Assembly: GCA_002943765.1 (NCBI GenBank)
Contig: PQWQ01000006.1
Span: 1,798,001 to 1,862,000 of the forward strand
Direction: 5' to 3'
DNA length: 64,000 nucleotides
Source of the DNA: Psoroptes ovis
Lineage: Eukaryota; Arthropoda; Arachnida; Sarcoptiformes; Psoroptidae
Part shown: positions 14,801 to 27,600 of the stretch, in pieces
How the letters are laid out: each line of letters opens with the position of its first letter
How positions within the stretch are numbered: position 1 is the stretch's first letter
Position numbers and translations under genes: made by a program
The notes under the pieces: generated by a model
Database searches by the model: none
What the model was told of the DNA's origin: nothing
The model's input: the letters and a program-made list of their open reading frames with translations, nothing else

Positions 14801-17168
14801 AGAAACAGCAGTAGAATATCTTAATGTTGGTAGACGTGTTTATTCACGAATTGGCCGTGTTTGTAAGGATGATCCTGGATGGCGTGAAAATTGGACTTCA
14901 TTTTTAAAAGCACGAATAAACTGTTCATTACCGGGCACGTTTCCATTCTATTTTGATGAGATACAATCAGTCGATTTGATTAATCATGGTGGCACACCTA
15001 CACTTTATGCTATTTTCAACACACCATTGTAAGTGTTTCATTTATTTTTCCATTATTAAATTTTACTTCCAAATTTATGTTTAGCTTTTTTATTACTTTA
15101 TTCATTTCGTTACAATTTTTTTACACCCACCATCATTTCTTAAATGAAGTAAAGATAATTAATCAAGAAATTTTTTTTCAATTTCATAATATAACTTTCA
15201 TAGAAACTCGATACACGGCTCAGCTGTTTGTGCATTTACAATGGATTCCGTACTGGAAGCATTTCGTGGACCATTCAAGTATCAGCCATCGACATCACAT
15301 TTATGGGAACGTAAAGACGATAATCATGATGTATTTGAATGTCAAGCAACCGATACTAATCAATCCAAAATTTATTCAACATTACGTTTAAATTCAAAAT
15401 ATCAGCAAATGGATGATGCAGTCCAGCCTATTAATGGACGTCCATTTATGTTTTCCAAAAATGAACATTTTAAATTTATTGCTGTTGATTTGGTCAAAAC
15501 AAAATATTATAATAATATTGAAGTAATGTTTATTGCGACAACAGATGGAAAATTATTAAAATACGTTAAATGGCCTGATGCTAATGAATCTTGTCTAGTT
15601 GATGAAATTCAATTAATTAACACAAGTGAAAATCAATTTTTATCAATGCAATTTTGGAAAGATACTGAATCATTATATTTTGGTACTGAAAAAGAATTTA
15701 TTCGTGTATCAGCACATCAATGCCATAATTATCATACAAAAGATCAATGTATTCAAAGTGGTGATCCGTATTGTGGATGGAGTGAAATCAAAATGAAATG
15801 TATTAGACCTCCAAGCAATAATTTAAGGGATGAAAATTGGATACAATCAGATCAACCTACATGTTCTCCTCGATGGAGTAAATGGTTCACCTGCCGTGAA
15901 ACTGGCTTAGATGTGTCGGATAAAATTTGTAAATGTCGAAAGAGGCAATGTTACGATCTAAGTCAAAGTTGTTTTGATGGCTATGAAACTGAAGTATCAA
16001 ATTGTACACAAAATGGCGGTTGGTCAGAATGGTCAGCTTGGTCATCTTGTTCTCCATCATGTGGACGAGGCATTCAATTTCGCACTCGTAATTGTAACAA
16101 TCCCATTCCGTCTGAAAATGGAAAATATTGTTCTGGCAATGATCGAGAGGTATTGGTTGTTTTAGTATGATCAAATTTAGTACTATGAACAAATTCTAAA
16201 CTTTTTGATTTGTTTTCTTTTTTTATTGTAACCACACAGGAAAGACAGTGCGAAAATCTGCCATACTGTACATGGACACCATGGAGTGAATGGACTAATT
16301 GTACATATGATTGTATGGGAACAGCCAAACGTACACGTCAATGTCTAGATTTTAGTGGCCATGCTGTGGATAAAGATTTTTGTCAAGGTCCATACATTGA
16401 AACAATGAAATGTGAATGTAAAAAAACAATCGAATGGTCGGATTGGTTTATCAGTGATCTCAATACTAATGAATTAGTCGAACAACGTAATGAAATTGTG
16501 ATGCATAAAAATAATATTTTGCCTAAAACTGAACAACGTGTTGTTTCATTGAAATATTGTGACAGTTGTGGTGGAAACACTTATGATTTCAATGGAAAAA
16601 ATTATTTAATGTAAATTTTTTTCCCTTAGATTCTAATTAATTGTTTTTGTAATGATTTTATTTCTTCAACATTTATAGTAAAGAGTGTAGCTGTGATGAT
16701 GAATCTGAATGGTCCGAATGGAGTGAATGGACAGTTTGCCATAATGAAATTCAAATACGAGAACGTGTTTGTCAACTTGCAGATCAATCTTGTAATGGAC
16801 ATTTCAAAGAGACTAAACATTGCCATTCTAATGGTATTTATCAGCGGCGTACCGAACATGATCAACGATTGAATTGGAAATTATTTTTCATTTTTATCAT
16901 GCTGGCTGTTATATTGAGTTCAGGATTAACATCAATTATATTGATTTATTTTTTCCATAATCAAAATCAAAAACATGAAAAACCAGATTTAATGATGAAT
17001 CATACGATATCTAGTGAACCTAATACATATGAAGAGCCGGAAAAATATAGAATAACAACACCATTAAATAGTGGTAATCATTATGTTGTACCATCGACAT
17101 TGACTAGAGTTGCAACACTTAAGAAACAAACATCATTTAGAGCGAAATTAGATGATAGTAGTTATTAG
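2822..17168 (+). CDS. Sema5c: Semaphorin-5 (Sema-5c/SEMA5-like), 5' partial
   Basis: Transmembrane guidance protein; semaphorins signal through plexins. Exons: 2822-2915, 14267-15028, 15204-16149, 16240-16610, 16679-17168, all with GT-AG introns and phases that join without a stop (886 codons visible plus a split one). Order: N-terminal sema-domain strand (exon 2822, ends LLVGA-R), sema domain with CGTNAYSPEC and PFKYQ motifs, PSI domain (CHNYHTKDQC...DPYCGW), then about five thrombospondin type-1 repeats (for example WSEWSAWSSCSPSCGRG), one transmembrane helix near 16880-16950 and a cytoplasmic tail of about 70 residues. The sema-PSI-TSP1-TM order is diagnostic of class 5. Vertebrate SEMA5 usually has seven TSP1 repeats; here about five are seen and the fourth is degenerate. 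The signal peptide is missing, being upstream of 2822. A poly(A) signal follows at 17233. Confidence 0.93.
7255..7363. mobile_element. Mariner-type MITE with 30 bp terminal inverted repeats
   Basis: Left arm 7255-7284 (starts TTGGGTTGTCCCATAAGTTC) and right arm 7334-7363 are inverted copies matching at 29 of 30 positions; the one difference is the third base. Both outer edges abut a TA dinucleotide (7253-7254 and 7364-7365), as expected for Tc1/mariner insertion. The interior is only about 49 bp and non-coding, so the element is non-autonomous. The arm sequence resembles mariner ends as I know them; the exact family is unassigned. Confidence 0.75.
7379..7398 (+). repeat. Degenerate third copy of the mariner-type end
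   Basis: The sequence ccttgtccaataagttcta, 15 bp to the right of the MITE, resembles the element's terminal repeat (ggttgtcccataagttctt) in the same orientation as the left arm. It may be a relic of an older or nested insertion. It is short, so chance similarity is possible. Confidence 0.35.
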
Positions 17169-17940
17169 CTTCATTTTCTTCTAATCATCAAATAAATTGG
17201 AAGAAATGACCATCTAACAAATTTTGTATATAAATAAAGATTGCTGCCTAAGATTGTGAGAAAAATAATCAAATGTCAAATGTGGTTATCTGATTGATGC
17301 CGCACCATTGCGGATATTGGAGCATTATGAAACATTTACCATAATGGTTGTGTTCAAAATTTAATGTAAATAATTTTTTTATTTTTTAATTAAAAACACA
17401 TTTACAAAATATCATGAATTGTATTTATTATTGCTATCATTATTATGATTTTATTATTTCCATGAATTTTATTAGTTTTTACTGATTGTAAATAAATGAA
17501 AAATGAAATCGTTCAAAAACAAAATATACTTATGTTTCCATTAAATTTCTTTCAATTTTTCTCATAAATAAAAATTCGTTAAACCTGTTGATTAATTTAA
17601 TTTATTCCTCATATTGCTTAAATTAACAAACGGGATTGCTCGCGCAAAATTTCAAAAAAAAAGCATAATCACACAGTGAGGTATCGATTATATCGAATAA
17701 TTCGTCACTTGTCAAGTGTTTTGATTTGGCGTTTTTTTTTGTTTTCGCTTAGCTGAAGCGAGAGATGTACAATTGTTGCTGTTATAACAAATGTCAACCC
17801 AATCTAATGGATTTTTAAAACAAAATAAATACGTCGCCAAATTATTTGCATATTTTTTTTAATTATTTCATTTTTTATGAAATATTTATTATTTTTATAT
17901 TTGTTATTTTCAAATTTATTTTTTACTTCAATAAAAAAGC
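17169..17940. other. Intergenic region between semaphorin and GAPVD1
   Basis: This stretch holds the semaphorin 3' UTR with an AATAAA at 17233-17238, then AT-rich sequence. The last 300 bp should hold the GAPVD1 promoter. It contains TATCGAT near 17683 (DRE-like) and a short palindromic motif, ttagctgaagcgagagatg, at 17749-17767. No coding sequence was recognised. Confidence 0.5.
17233..17238 (+). promoter_or_regulatory. Poly(A) signal of the semaphorin gene
   Basis: A canonical AATAAA lies about 65 bp after the semaphorin stop codon at 17166-17168, on the same strand. Confidence 0.5.
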
Positions 17941-20900
17941 ATGGATTTATTGAAATTAATTGAAAAAATTCGCAATCAGCATGTTTATATTCAAGATGAA
18001 CGTCATTTCATTCATAAATTAAATGTTGATGTATGTTTTCAATGTTTTATTTTAATTATTTTCATTTTTAATTAATTTTTAATTTGAAAAAACAAAGGTT
18101 GATGAAGAAATCAATTCATTGATAAAATCAATGTGGATTATTAAAAATCAAAGATATATTTGTGATAAATTACATGAAACACAGCAATTAAGTAATGATC
18201 CAATTAATTTGATTAACGAATCGAACAAAATACAACGATTGGAATTTGTTTTGGGTCATAAAAAATTTGGTGCAAACGAATCATCGTTGAGTCAATTATT
18301 TAAACATTTACGTGATAATCCTAAAACTATATCATATCTATTATTTTATGCAGAAAAAGAATGCTCGAACTTTTTAGACCTTATTTGTAAGATAATCATT
18401 TCGACCATTTATAATCATTGTTTTTTTGATCATGATAAAATTTCATTGATCGATATGATGGAAGAATTGATTGAAATTTATATAAATTTTTATGACGATC
18501 TTCGCCGTCATTTACATAGCAAGAATTCATCATTTGGTATTGTCTATCGTAGTTTTTGTGAACAATCAGAATTGAAAACATTTTATAAACTTTCATTGAC
18601 AAAGCCGATTATGTCAGTTCTTTCTGAAGATAGTTTATATTTAGATATCGATTCTAATCGTGCTGTGATGAGATTTATGAGCGAAGAAAGAGAAAAACAT
18701 TTTGGACTAGAAAATACACAAGAATATAAAGAAAATTTAAATCGTTATCAAAAATGGACCATACACAAATTGAAATATTTTGTTAATAATTTTATTCGTT
18801 CATTGAAAGAAAATATTCATGCTTTTCCACAATCATTAGTATGGTTAATGATTCGAATGTACATTAAATTGATTGAAAGATTTGATTACCAAAAAGTTAA
18901 TGCCATTTTCGTCGATATGATCTTTTTCTTTTTATTATGTCCAGCTATACAAAACCCAGATCTATTCGGTATTACCGATTTACATATCAATCACATTGCT
19001 CATTATAATTTGATGCAATGCGCGCAAGTACTTCAGATGTTGGCATTATCAAATTGGGAAAAAATTACGGGTCCATATCTACATGTTTGTTCATTATTCG
19101 ATCGAAATTGTTTATCATTCATAATCGAACACATATTTACTATTGCTAAGAATACCGTGACTCATCCTATTCAACGATTGTCATCAATTGACTCAATACA
19201 ACTACCACATTTTTTAATATCAGATATTGAATTGAAATTTTTATTGGAATACATTGGATTATTTTTAGAAAGAAATGATCAGCCAGATCAGCCACTGAAC
19301 ACATTCTATCGTAAATTATCTCCTTCACTTTTAAATTTTGAACATGATTTTGGACGTCATTCATTAAAATCAGACAATAGTATCAAAAGTATTCGCAAAT
19401 CTAAATCAAATGATTATATCAATGAATTAGATGAATTTTCTAATCTTAATATCAAAAATTTATTAGCAAATAATTCAGAAAATTGGCCAACATTGAAATG
19501 TCTATTCAATTCCAAACAAATACTAAAAATATCGAATCAAGATTATCAAAATGAATTCATTGGGGTGAAAAATGAAGATAGAATTCTTAAGTATTTAAAA
19601 GATAAACAAAAAATGATTCTAAATGATGCTGTCGACATGCTTAGTGAAGAAATTGATGAAATATTCAATTTAGAAATAAATCATAATAGTTCACCAAATG
19701 AACGCAAGCATTCAATGTTAATCGATGAAGCAAGCAATAATTTAGCGTCATTATTGTCTTTGAATGATAAAGTGGAAGAACAAACTAATTCTGTTGAACA
19801 AGCGTCTGATTTGATCAATTTTTCAACGATGAATGAAGAAGGCGATTTTTTTGCTGAAAGGACTATGCAATCTTTAGGCACATTGACTCTGCAACTTAAT
19901 GATTTAGATGATATATCTCATTCTTCATCTGGTTCAAATTTAGCTGAAATAGATCGTAAAAATTCTACTGAGCCATCAAATTCAAATGAGTCTATTTCAA
20001 ATAAACCGAATGATCCTATTGCGAGTAATCAAGTTGGAAAAAGAGTTATGTCGAGTTTTAAAAATATCAAGGATAAAATGAAAATTTCATTAAATAAAGA
20101 TAATAATAATAATAAACGTTCATCAATCGCTGATTTATCAACTGGCAAAACAATTGCGATCATCAAACAAACTGTAGATATTGAAACAGTGAAAGCTGAA
20201 ACTTTGAAAATATTGGGCAAATACCGCTCATCAACAGCAATGAAACCACAGCAAAATCCAGAGACTAATGAAATAACTGATAAATTGATTGATTTAAGTG
20301 ATAATAATACTGAAAACAATAAAGATTCATCATTGATTGTTGAAATTGATTTCCTTAGTGATATACATTGTAAAATTTATAAATTACTATCATTGATAGA
20401 TTTTTCTCATGTTCATAACCGTTATAAATACTTGAATCTTCATAATAAAGATGATTTTATCATGTTTTTGAAGATATTATTATCACAATGTTGTAATGAA
20501 GATAAAACTACTGAAATGTCAACATCTGTATTGATAATGGATATTATACGAATTATTGATGATATGGATCAACAAGAATTATTGAATATATTCGAAGAAA
20601 TTGAAAATAAATGGAAAACAAAAAATTTTTATATTATTTATCTTTTAAAATCACATCAATATTTACTGCAAAGATTAAAACAATTAGATTCTATACAACA
20701 ATCATTTAAAAAAGATCAATCGTTGACGGATTTCATAATTGTATCATTCTTGGTTCGACTTATATTGGAAAAGCAGGAAATGAATATCCAAGATTTAATG
20801 AAAAAATTCCGGGATCCGACAAGATTGACCGATGAGAAAGCATCATTAATACAGAATTTAATTGATAGTATAATTAATAAATTACGAATACAATTATTTA

Positions 20901-21418
20901 CTGAAGATCAATTGATATTTTTACGACAAATACTTGAGCGTCACATAATGAATAGAATTTATCTATTGGCTTTTTATCCAAACGGTGATATTGATCAATT
21001 ACGTGATCAGATATTGCATCAACAAATCAATCAATTATCGTTAACATTGACACATAATTCTAAATTATTGAATATACCGAGTCAATATTTCACCACTAGT
21101 CCATGGCCATCGGCACAAGCTGAATTATTACAATTATCTGCATATAAAACGCCAAGAGATAAAATACAATGTATCTATCGTTGCTGTTCTCACATCATAA
21201 CATTACTAGGTACTTGTCAGAATTGTATACCGTCAGCCGATGATTTGCTACCAGTATTAATCTTTGTTGTTGTCAAATCGAATACAAAATCAATACTATC
21301 AACTATTGAATATGTTAACACATTTTATTTGAATGAAATGGCTGGTGAACAAGCATATTATTGGACACAATTTTGTTCAGCCGTTGAATTCATCAAGACA
21401 ATACTCAATGATTCTTAA
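17941..21418 (+). CDS. Gapvd1: GAPVD1/RME-6-like RasGAP and VPS9 domain protein
   Basis: Endocytic regulator: the VPS9 domain of this family activates Rab5, and the RasGAP-like domain sits at the N terminus. Exons 17941-18030 and 18098-21418 give 1136 residues, close to C. elegans RME-6 and shorter than human GAPVD1. The start is the first ATG of a short exon that joins in phase 0. The RasGAP-like region covers about residues 130-380, including the stretch around LLCPAIQNPDLFGI. The middle is long, acidic and Asn/Ser-rich. The C-terminal 110 residues are a VPS9 domain with the conserved Asp in DDLLPVL and the Tyr/Thr in YYWTQFCSAVEFI. A canonical RasGAP arginine-finger loop is not obvious, so GAP activity is uncertain. 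Almost the whole protein is one 3.3 kb exon. Possible AATAAA at 21515. It is tail-to-tail with the Polycomb gene. Confidence 0.92.
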
Positions 21419-21646
21419 AAAATCAATTTATCATTATTATTATATTATATATGGAATAATTATACAAAATTTTAGAGAAATTTTATTTAAATGTTGTTAT
21501 ATGAAAAATAGTATAATAAATTATATATTTATTCAAGTAAAAAGAAAGAAAAGTTTCAATTTTTTCATTTTAAAATTAAAATAATATACAAAAAGAGATG
21601 AGATATGCAAAAAAACATTTCTTTTTCTCGATTTAACATTTTATAA

Positions 21647-24600
21647 TCAATTCGATGATGATTCTATCGATTGATGGTGATGATGATTTGTATTATTGAT
21701 CGATTCCATTGATCTTGTTGTAGCATTTGATTGAATATTTGTTGAGGTTGTTGATGATTGAATATCTGATGCCACAACACTTGTTGATGATGCTGTTGCT
21801 GCTTTATTAATTTGTTCATAAAGTAATTTTTGAAATTCTTGAAAATCACTTATATTGCTTTTGCTACTTATTACATTATCCATGCTATTTCCATTGAAAT
21901 GTAATGGAACATTGTTTGCTGTTGTAGTCATTGATGATGATTTAGAATCTAATAATAATAAACCATTAATATTATTATCATTATTTATTGGAGATAAATT
22001 TTTTAATTGCTTAGAATCATTCAAATTCGTTAAGGATGATTTCATTTCGGATTTGGAATCAGTGAGACCATTTTTTGATGACTCAACAACACCATTAATT
22101 TGTGAATTATTGCTTGATTGTATTTTATCATTATTATCTACATCAACAATTGTTGCAAGTGATTCAAGAATACTATTGATTTCTATGGAATTTGATGGGG
22201 AATTTTGTTTGCTATCAGATAATGTTGTGAATTCCGCAAATCCATTATCCCCGTTTGTTTGCTGTTCATCAATCATATTTGTTCTATTATCACTTCTAAT
22301 AATGCTATTCGCTGATATCAATTCAGGCAATTGATCTGAATCATTTTTATCTGACTTAATATCATCAATATTGGACGTTTCTTTATTTTGTGAATCAATT
22401 TTTGGTGATAATTGATTAGTGTTGATATTGTTAGGGCAATGTTGAATGCTGCCTTCTTCAACTTTTTTGATAATTTTATTCAACAATGTCATCGGTGATG
22501 ATGAACGCGAGGAGCTGGATGATGATGATGAACATGTTGAAGAAATAGAATCATGTCGTTTTTGTTTACATACATTATTATCATTCAGACTTCTGTTAAA
22601 ATTTGATTTATGATTTTCATCTATCTTCAAGAATGAATTCGGTGAATTGATTGGAGAACTGATTTGATTTGAAACACTAGGAATTATTTGATGCTGCTGA
22701 GGAATTTTGCTATTTTCAATTTTCTCTTCGACTGTTTTTGTTTCAGTTCGGTATTGTGATAAATTAATATCATTCACTACTATAGATTCAGTCGTAACAG
22801 TTTCATTTAAGATCTTTGCTGATTCAACATTTGAATTCAATTCGATATTATCACTTTTCCGCTTTCTAGTAGCTAATCGTTTTTCAAAATGATCACTTAT
22901 TAAACGGCATTCATCTTCTAGAGATCTTTTATTATATTCATATTCCTTATTTATATCATTAACAGTTTCTGTTTTAGATTCATCGATTGCCATTAATGGT
23001 GATAAATTAGGCGCAGGTGGTATGCATGTCATGGGAGCATTGTCACTCATTTTTGATGTCGAATTCATATTATTAACATTTTTCATGGATGGCGATGAAG
23101 AGGATGATAATGGTGTCAAAGCTATTTTATCCGAGAATTTTGATATGGAATTTCTTCGTTTACTTTGGGCGGAACGATCATTATTGATTCTGTTCAAATC
23201 AGGTGATGATTGTGAATTTGCAGAAGGGACTAGCATATTGTTATTATTGTTAGTTTTATTAAAGCTGCGTATACGGCGACGATTTGAATTTATCAATTTA
23301 TCATTTTTTATGCTGTTATTTTTAGTGGAATCGCTAATTCGACGCATTTGTAAACGTGTTTGTCGTAATGATTGCTGACGACCGCCAGTATCTGAGAATA
23401 ATGATTTGAAATTTATTTTGGAATCATTATTCACCCAAATATAATCATCATGTGTCTTATTTGGTTCCAATATCAGATAATATAATGGTATTGGAATATT
23501 CTAAAGTGGGAGAAAAAATGAAAATTTCAAACTATTATATTATTTATGAATAATTAAAAATACGTACCCTTCTCCAAGAGTAAATATACGCAACATCCAT
23601 TATTGTATAATCATCTTTGAGACGTTCGTGTTTATAGAAAAAATCTACTTGTATTGATTGATCAAGCTCATATTTGTATTGAATGAATTTTTTCAAATGT
23701 AAAACTCTCATCCCAGATTTCACTAATAGATATCTCCTTTGATTGAGATTTGTTAATTTGATATTTGAATTCTCATCATTATTATTAAATGATAATAATG
23801 GATATGGATTAGTAACTTCGGGAAAATATTCAATCGTTATTTGTATTTGATCATCATTTGATAATATCAATCGTTCACCATTTATTTCCCCTTTTTCTTC
23901 ATTTGAAAGACCGATTGCTAAAAGAATGAAAATTAGATATAATCTGTGAAAAATTCCAATAAGCAATCTTTACCTTTGTCAGGATGACAGCGATAAAATT
24001 CTTTGCGGCGATTCATTTCATCTAATGTCAATGAAAATGTAACAATCACTAGAATGCATAATTCTAAAAATTTTAAAACATACTTTTATAAAGTCCTGGA
24101 ACTAATTTATAAACAATATCTTGTCTCGTTGGATCAGATCTTATGTTCAATTTAGGTTTTGTTTTATGAACTTGTGTATTACATTTAGGACAAGACCGCG
24201 ATTTTGTATTATTATCATCATCATCAAAATATTTTAATATACATGTTTTACAGACTAAAATCAAAACAAGAGTAATTAATTTAATTCAAAATGATACAAA
24301 ATAATGCAAAAAACTTACAAGAATGAAGACATTCATTTATTGTTGTTGCATCAATTAGATAACCTTTACATAGAAAACACGTAATGACATCATTGAAATC
24401 TTTTAAATAATATTTGATTATTTCATCATTAGTGGAACAGGATTCATTTTTGGAAGCATTAGATTTTTTATTATCACCATCATTACCAATATCATCATCA
24501 TCAGTATCATCATTGTTAATTTTTTTACTTATTCCATTATTCAATGATGATGAATGATCAGATTTTTGTTGATTACCATTAACATTATTTGTTGTTGCTG

Positions 24601-24679
24601 TTGTCGTTGACAATGTCATTGTTGTTATAGTTGTTGTTGATGGTAATTTCATTGATTCATTATTATTATCAACAGGCAT
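21647..24679 (-). CDS. Psc: Polycomb RING finger protein (Psc/Su(z)2/PCGF family)
   Basis: PRC1 subunit: PCGF/Psc proteins pair with RING1 to ubiquitinate histone H2A and compact chromatin. Exons in transcript order: 24319-24679, 24084-24254, 23974-24021, 23568-23917, 21647-23500 (927 residues, all phases consistent). The RING finger near residues 100-155 has ITCFLCKGYLIDATTI, ECLHSFCKTC and CPKC, followed by the family hallmark KLNIRSDPTRQDIVYKLVPG and KNEMNRRKEFY. The RAWUL domain (about 205-325) includes YTIMDVAYIYSWRRN. The last 600 residues are Ser/Asn-rich, low-complexity and of unknown fold, as in fly Psc and Su(z)2; this long tail makes it Psc-like rather than a short vertebrate BMI1. 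An acidic Asp-rich insert sits between the two halves of the RING. Which of Psc, Su(z)2 or a PCGF paralogue it is cannot be fixed without a tree. Confidence 0.93.
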
Positions 24680-27600
24680 TGTATAAATCTTTAATTCATT
24701 TGTTATGATTTGTTTTGTTTATTCTTTAATTCCAAAATCTACTAATTAATATTTCATTCTAATTAATCCAATTTCAGAATTTTTTCAATATAATAAAATG
24801 ATAATCGGGTATGAAAATTGAGCACGCAAACTTGAACAACAAAACAAAAAACAAATAAACAAAAATACACCACCAACACACATACACATATGCGTAGCTA
24901 GCAAAGCTAAGCAAGCTATTTATTGCTAGACCCTAGCAGCAGCAGCAGCAGCAAATATTTGGGTATTATTTTTTTCTTTATTGCTTTTCATTCAAGCAGT
25001 TTTTGCCCCTAAATAATGAATTTTCATTTCAAACATGGGCAAACATTTATTTTTGAAATGCTGTGCATTGAAATTGGATGGACAGATCGACAATAGGCCC
25101 TTAACAGAGCAATATATTGACACAACAGAAAATTAAAAAAATATTCAAAAATGAAAACAAAATCAAACAGACAGACAGACAAGCTTTGAATTTTGCATGC
25201 TGTGTACGCGTTTTTTCGTTTGGTTTATTAGTTTTGAATATTTGAAAAATAAATGGAGATTGAATTGCAATCACTAATCCTTATATTCATTTTACTTAGC
25301 ATACTTTCCATTTAACCACCACTACCGCAACATTATGCATGCGTTTGAGCAATTTTTAATTCCACCAGTTTTTGCTCGCGCAGTTTATTTCTTTCAAAAA
25401 ACACAACAATAAAAAACAAGGCAATACTCCCCATTCACTTAGCGGCTTATCGAAAAAAAAATTTGTAGAAAAAAAGGGCAGTGGCATTTCATGTTTTGAA
25501 ATTAGCGCCAAAAAATTAAATATTTTCAATTTTTTTTAATTTATTCATAAAAGCTGTTACGCAAAAATGAGATCTTTCAAGCCATAATCAATCATTCTCA
25601 AGATTAATTAATTGAATTTTTAATTTGCAAATCATATCAATAGCTATGAATTATTCAATTACTTACATGCTACATGATAATTTATTGATCATTGAATTGA
25701 TTAATTAATTCAAAAATTAAATTAATTATCAGAATGATTTATAGTTTTTATGTGCAATTTATAATCAGATGACAGCATCATAGTCGAGATTGTCTGTTAG
25801 ATAGTCGAGACATTTCATGACATATGAATAACACGAATATAAATTTGGACAAGTCGATGACGGCGATGAATGATTGTCATAATCAAAAAGCCATCGACCG
25901 AGTTTCAAATCATTTTTTAAATGTCATTTGTTCATTTTTGTTATTTTTATTTCAAAGAATCCTTCTGTTTTTCAATGGAACATTTTACCGTGGAATAATA
26001 GTGAATCAAATATCGATTAAATAAAATAATAATTGATGCTCTTGAATCGTTTCAATTACATGTGTTTCTCAGTTAATATACTTCAATTTTCAAGTGTTTT
26101 TCAGAAGATTAAGAAATTTAAAAGTTTCAATTAGAATTCAAAGATGATTTTTCATGAATTCATGAGATTATGGAAAACTTTTGAGAAATTTTGAAAAACT
26201 TTCAAATTTAAAAAAAATTGCCTAAAAAAAAGGTAGTGGCCATTGCTGATTTGCTTTTGTTTCGCATTCCACTACCATTAGTTTTTTAAGCAGCAATCAA
26301 AAATTGGTAGTGGACAATCATTCGAATTTCGAATGATCTGATTCTTTAGCTTAAAGCAATCATCAAATGCCATCATTCATATATATTAAGTGTCTATGAC
26401 TAAATGGTGATAATCAACAAAATTTGATTTTTGAGCATTAAATAAAATGATAATAAATACAGAATAAATTGCTACAATGATTGAACAGTAAGCAGATTGC
26501 GGTGTTTTTTTCTGCATTTAAACTTTCATTTAATTTTTGTTTTTTTTTGCATGTGCTCTGCAATTTCGATACGTGTGTGTATATGCTTTTGTATGTACAT
26601 TCATGTGCATCTGCTGCTGGCGTTGCTGGCGTTTTAATTTAATCAACAATTATTAGAAAATGAATTGATGAAAATAAAAAAACGAAACAAAAACGATAAA
26701 GAAGTAGAAGAAGAAGAAGAAGAAGCATAAGTAAACCAAAAGAGAGGAGGATATATTACAACAGCAACAACAATGAATGATGAAAGCTAAATTTTTTTTT
26801 CGAGTAAAAACATTTAAGATAAAAGTTGGAAAAAAAGAAAAAAATAAACGTAAAGAAAGTGAATGAGTGAAATTTGGCATGAAAAAAATGAAGAAAACCC
26901 AAAGGAATTTCAATACTACTACTGGTGGTGAATAATAGAAGAAAACAACGAGGAAGACAAGAGGCATAGGAGGTAAACAAAGTATGGAAAAAAAAGATAG
27001 AAAAGAGTTTCCAGAAATTTTTTTTGCAGATTTGTCTGTTTTGTTTTCAACAAAATATTGAAAATTATTCTCAATTTATTACTATTTCATTTGTTTTATT
27101 ATTTTAATTATCATCGAACTTTGAATTCGGTATTGTGATTCGATTTATTGATTGGATTTACAAAAATTTAGCAGAATTGCAAGTGAAAATTGAAAGAAGA
27201 AATTGTTAGCAAATACACACACAGTCGACACCTCAACAACACACGCAACAAAGCATGCGGTGCGGTATAATTTCAATTTGAAATCAAATTTTTTGTTGAA
27301 ATCATCGCTCTCATCATCATCACCACCATAATAAGTATGAAGTATTTGTGTCATCATTAGAGTATTTTGTTTAAATTAACCTTTTATTTTTATTTTTTAT
27401 GCTAAAATTATATCTAATAATCATCTGTGATTTGATGGAAATATCATATTAGTGATACCCTCAAAAAACTGCGTTATCCATCTTACGAATTTGAATTTTT
27501 TGTTTTTCATAATATTTCATAATAAATGAAAAAATTACATATCCAAAGTGAAAAGAATTCAATTTGAAAATTTATTTGTGTCTGTGACAATTATTTATTT

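Noticed and set aside
25604..25735. Apparent inverted repeat of attaattaatt-type sequence
   Set aside because: The arms match only through AT-rich monotony; no sharp ends or duplication.
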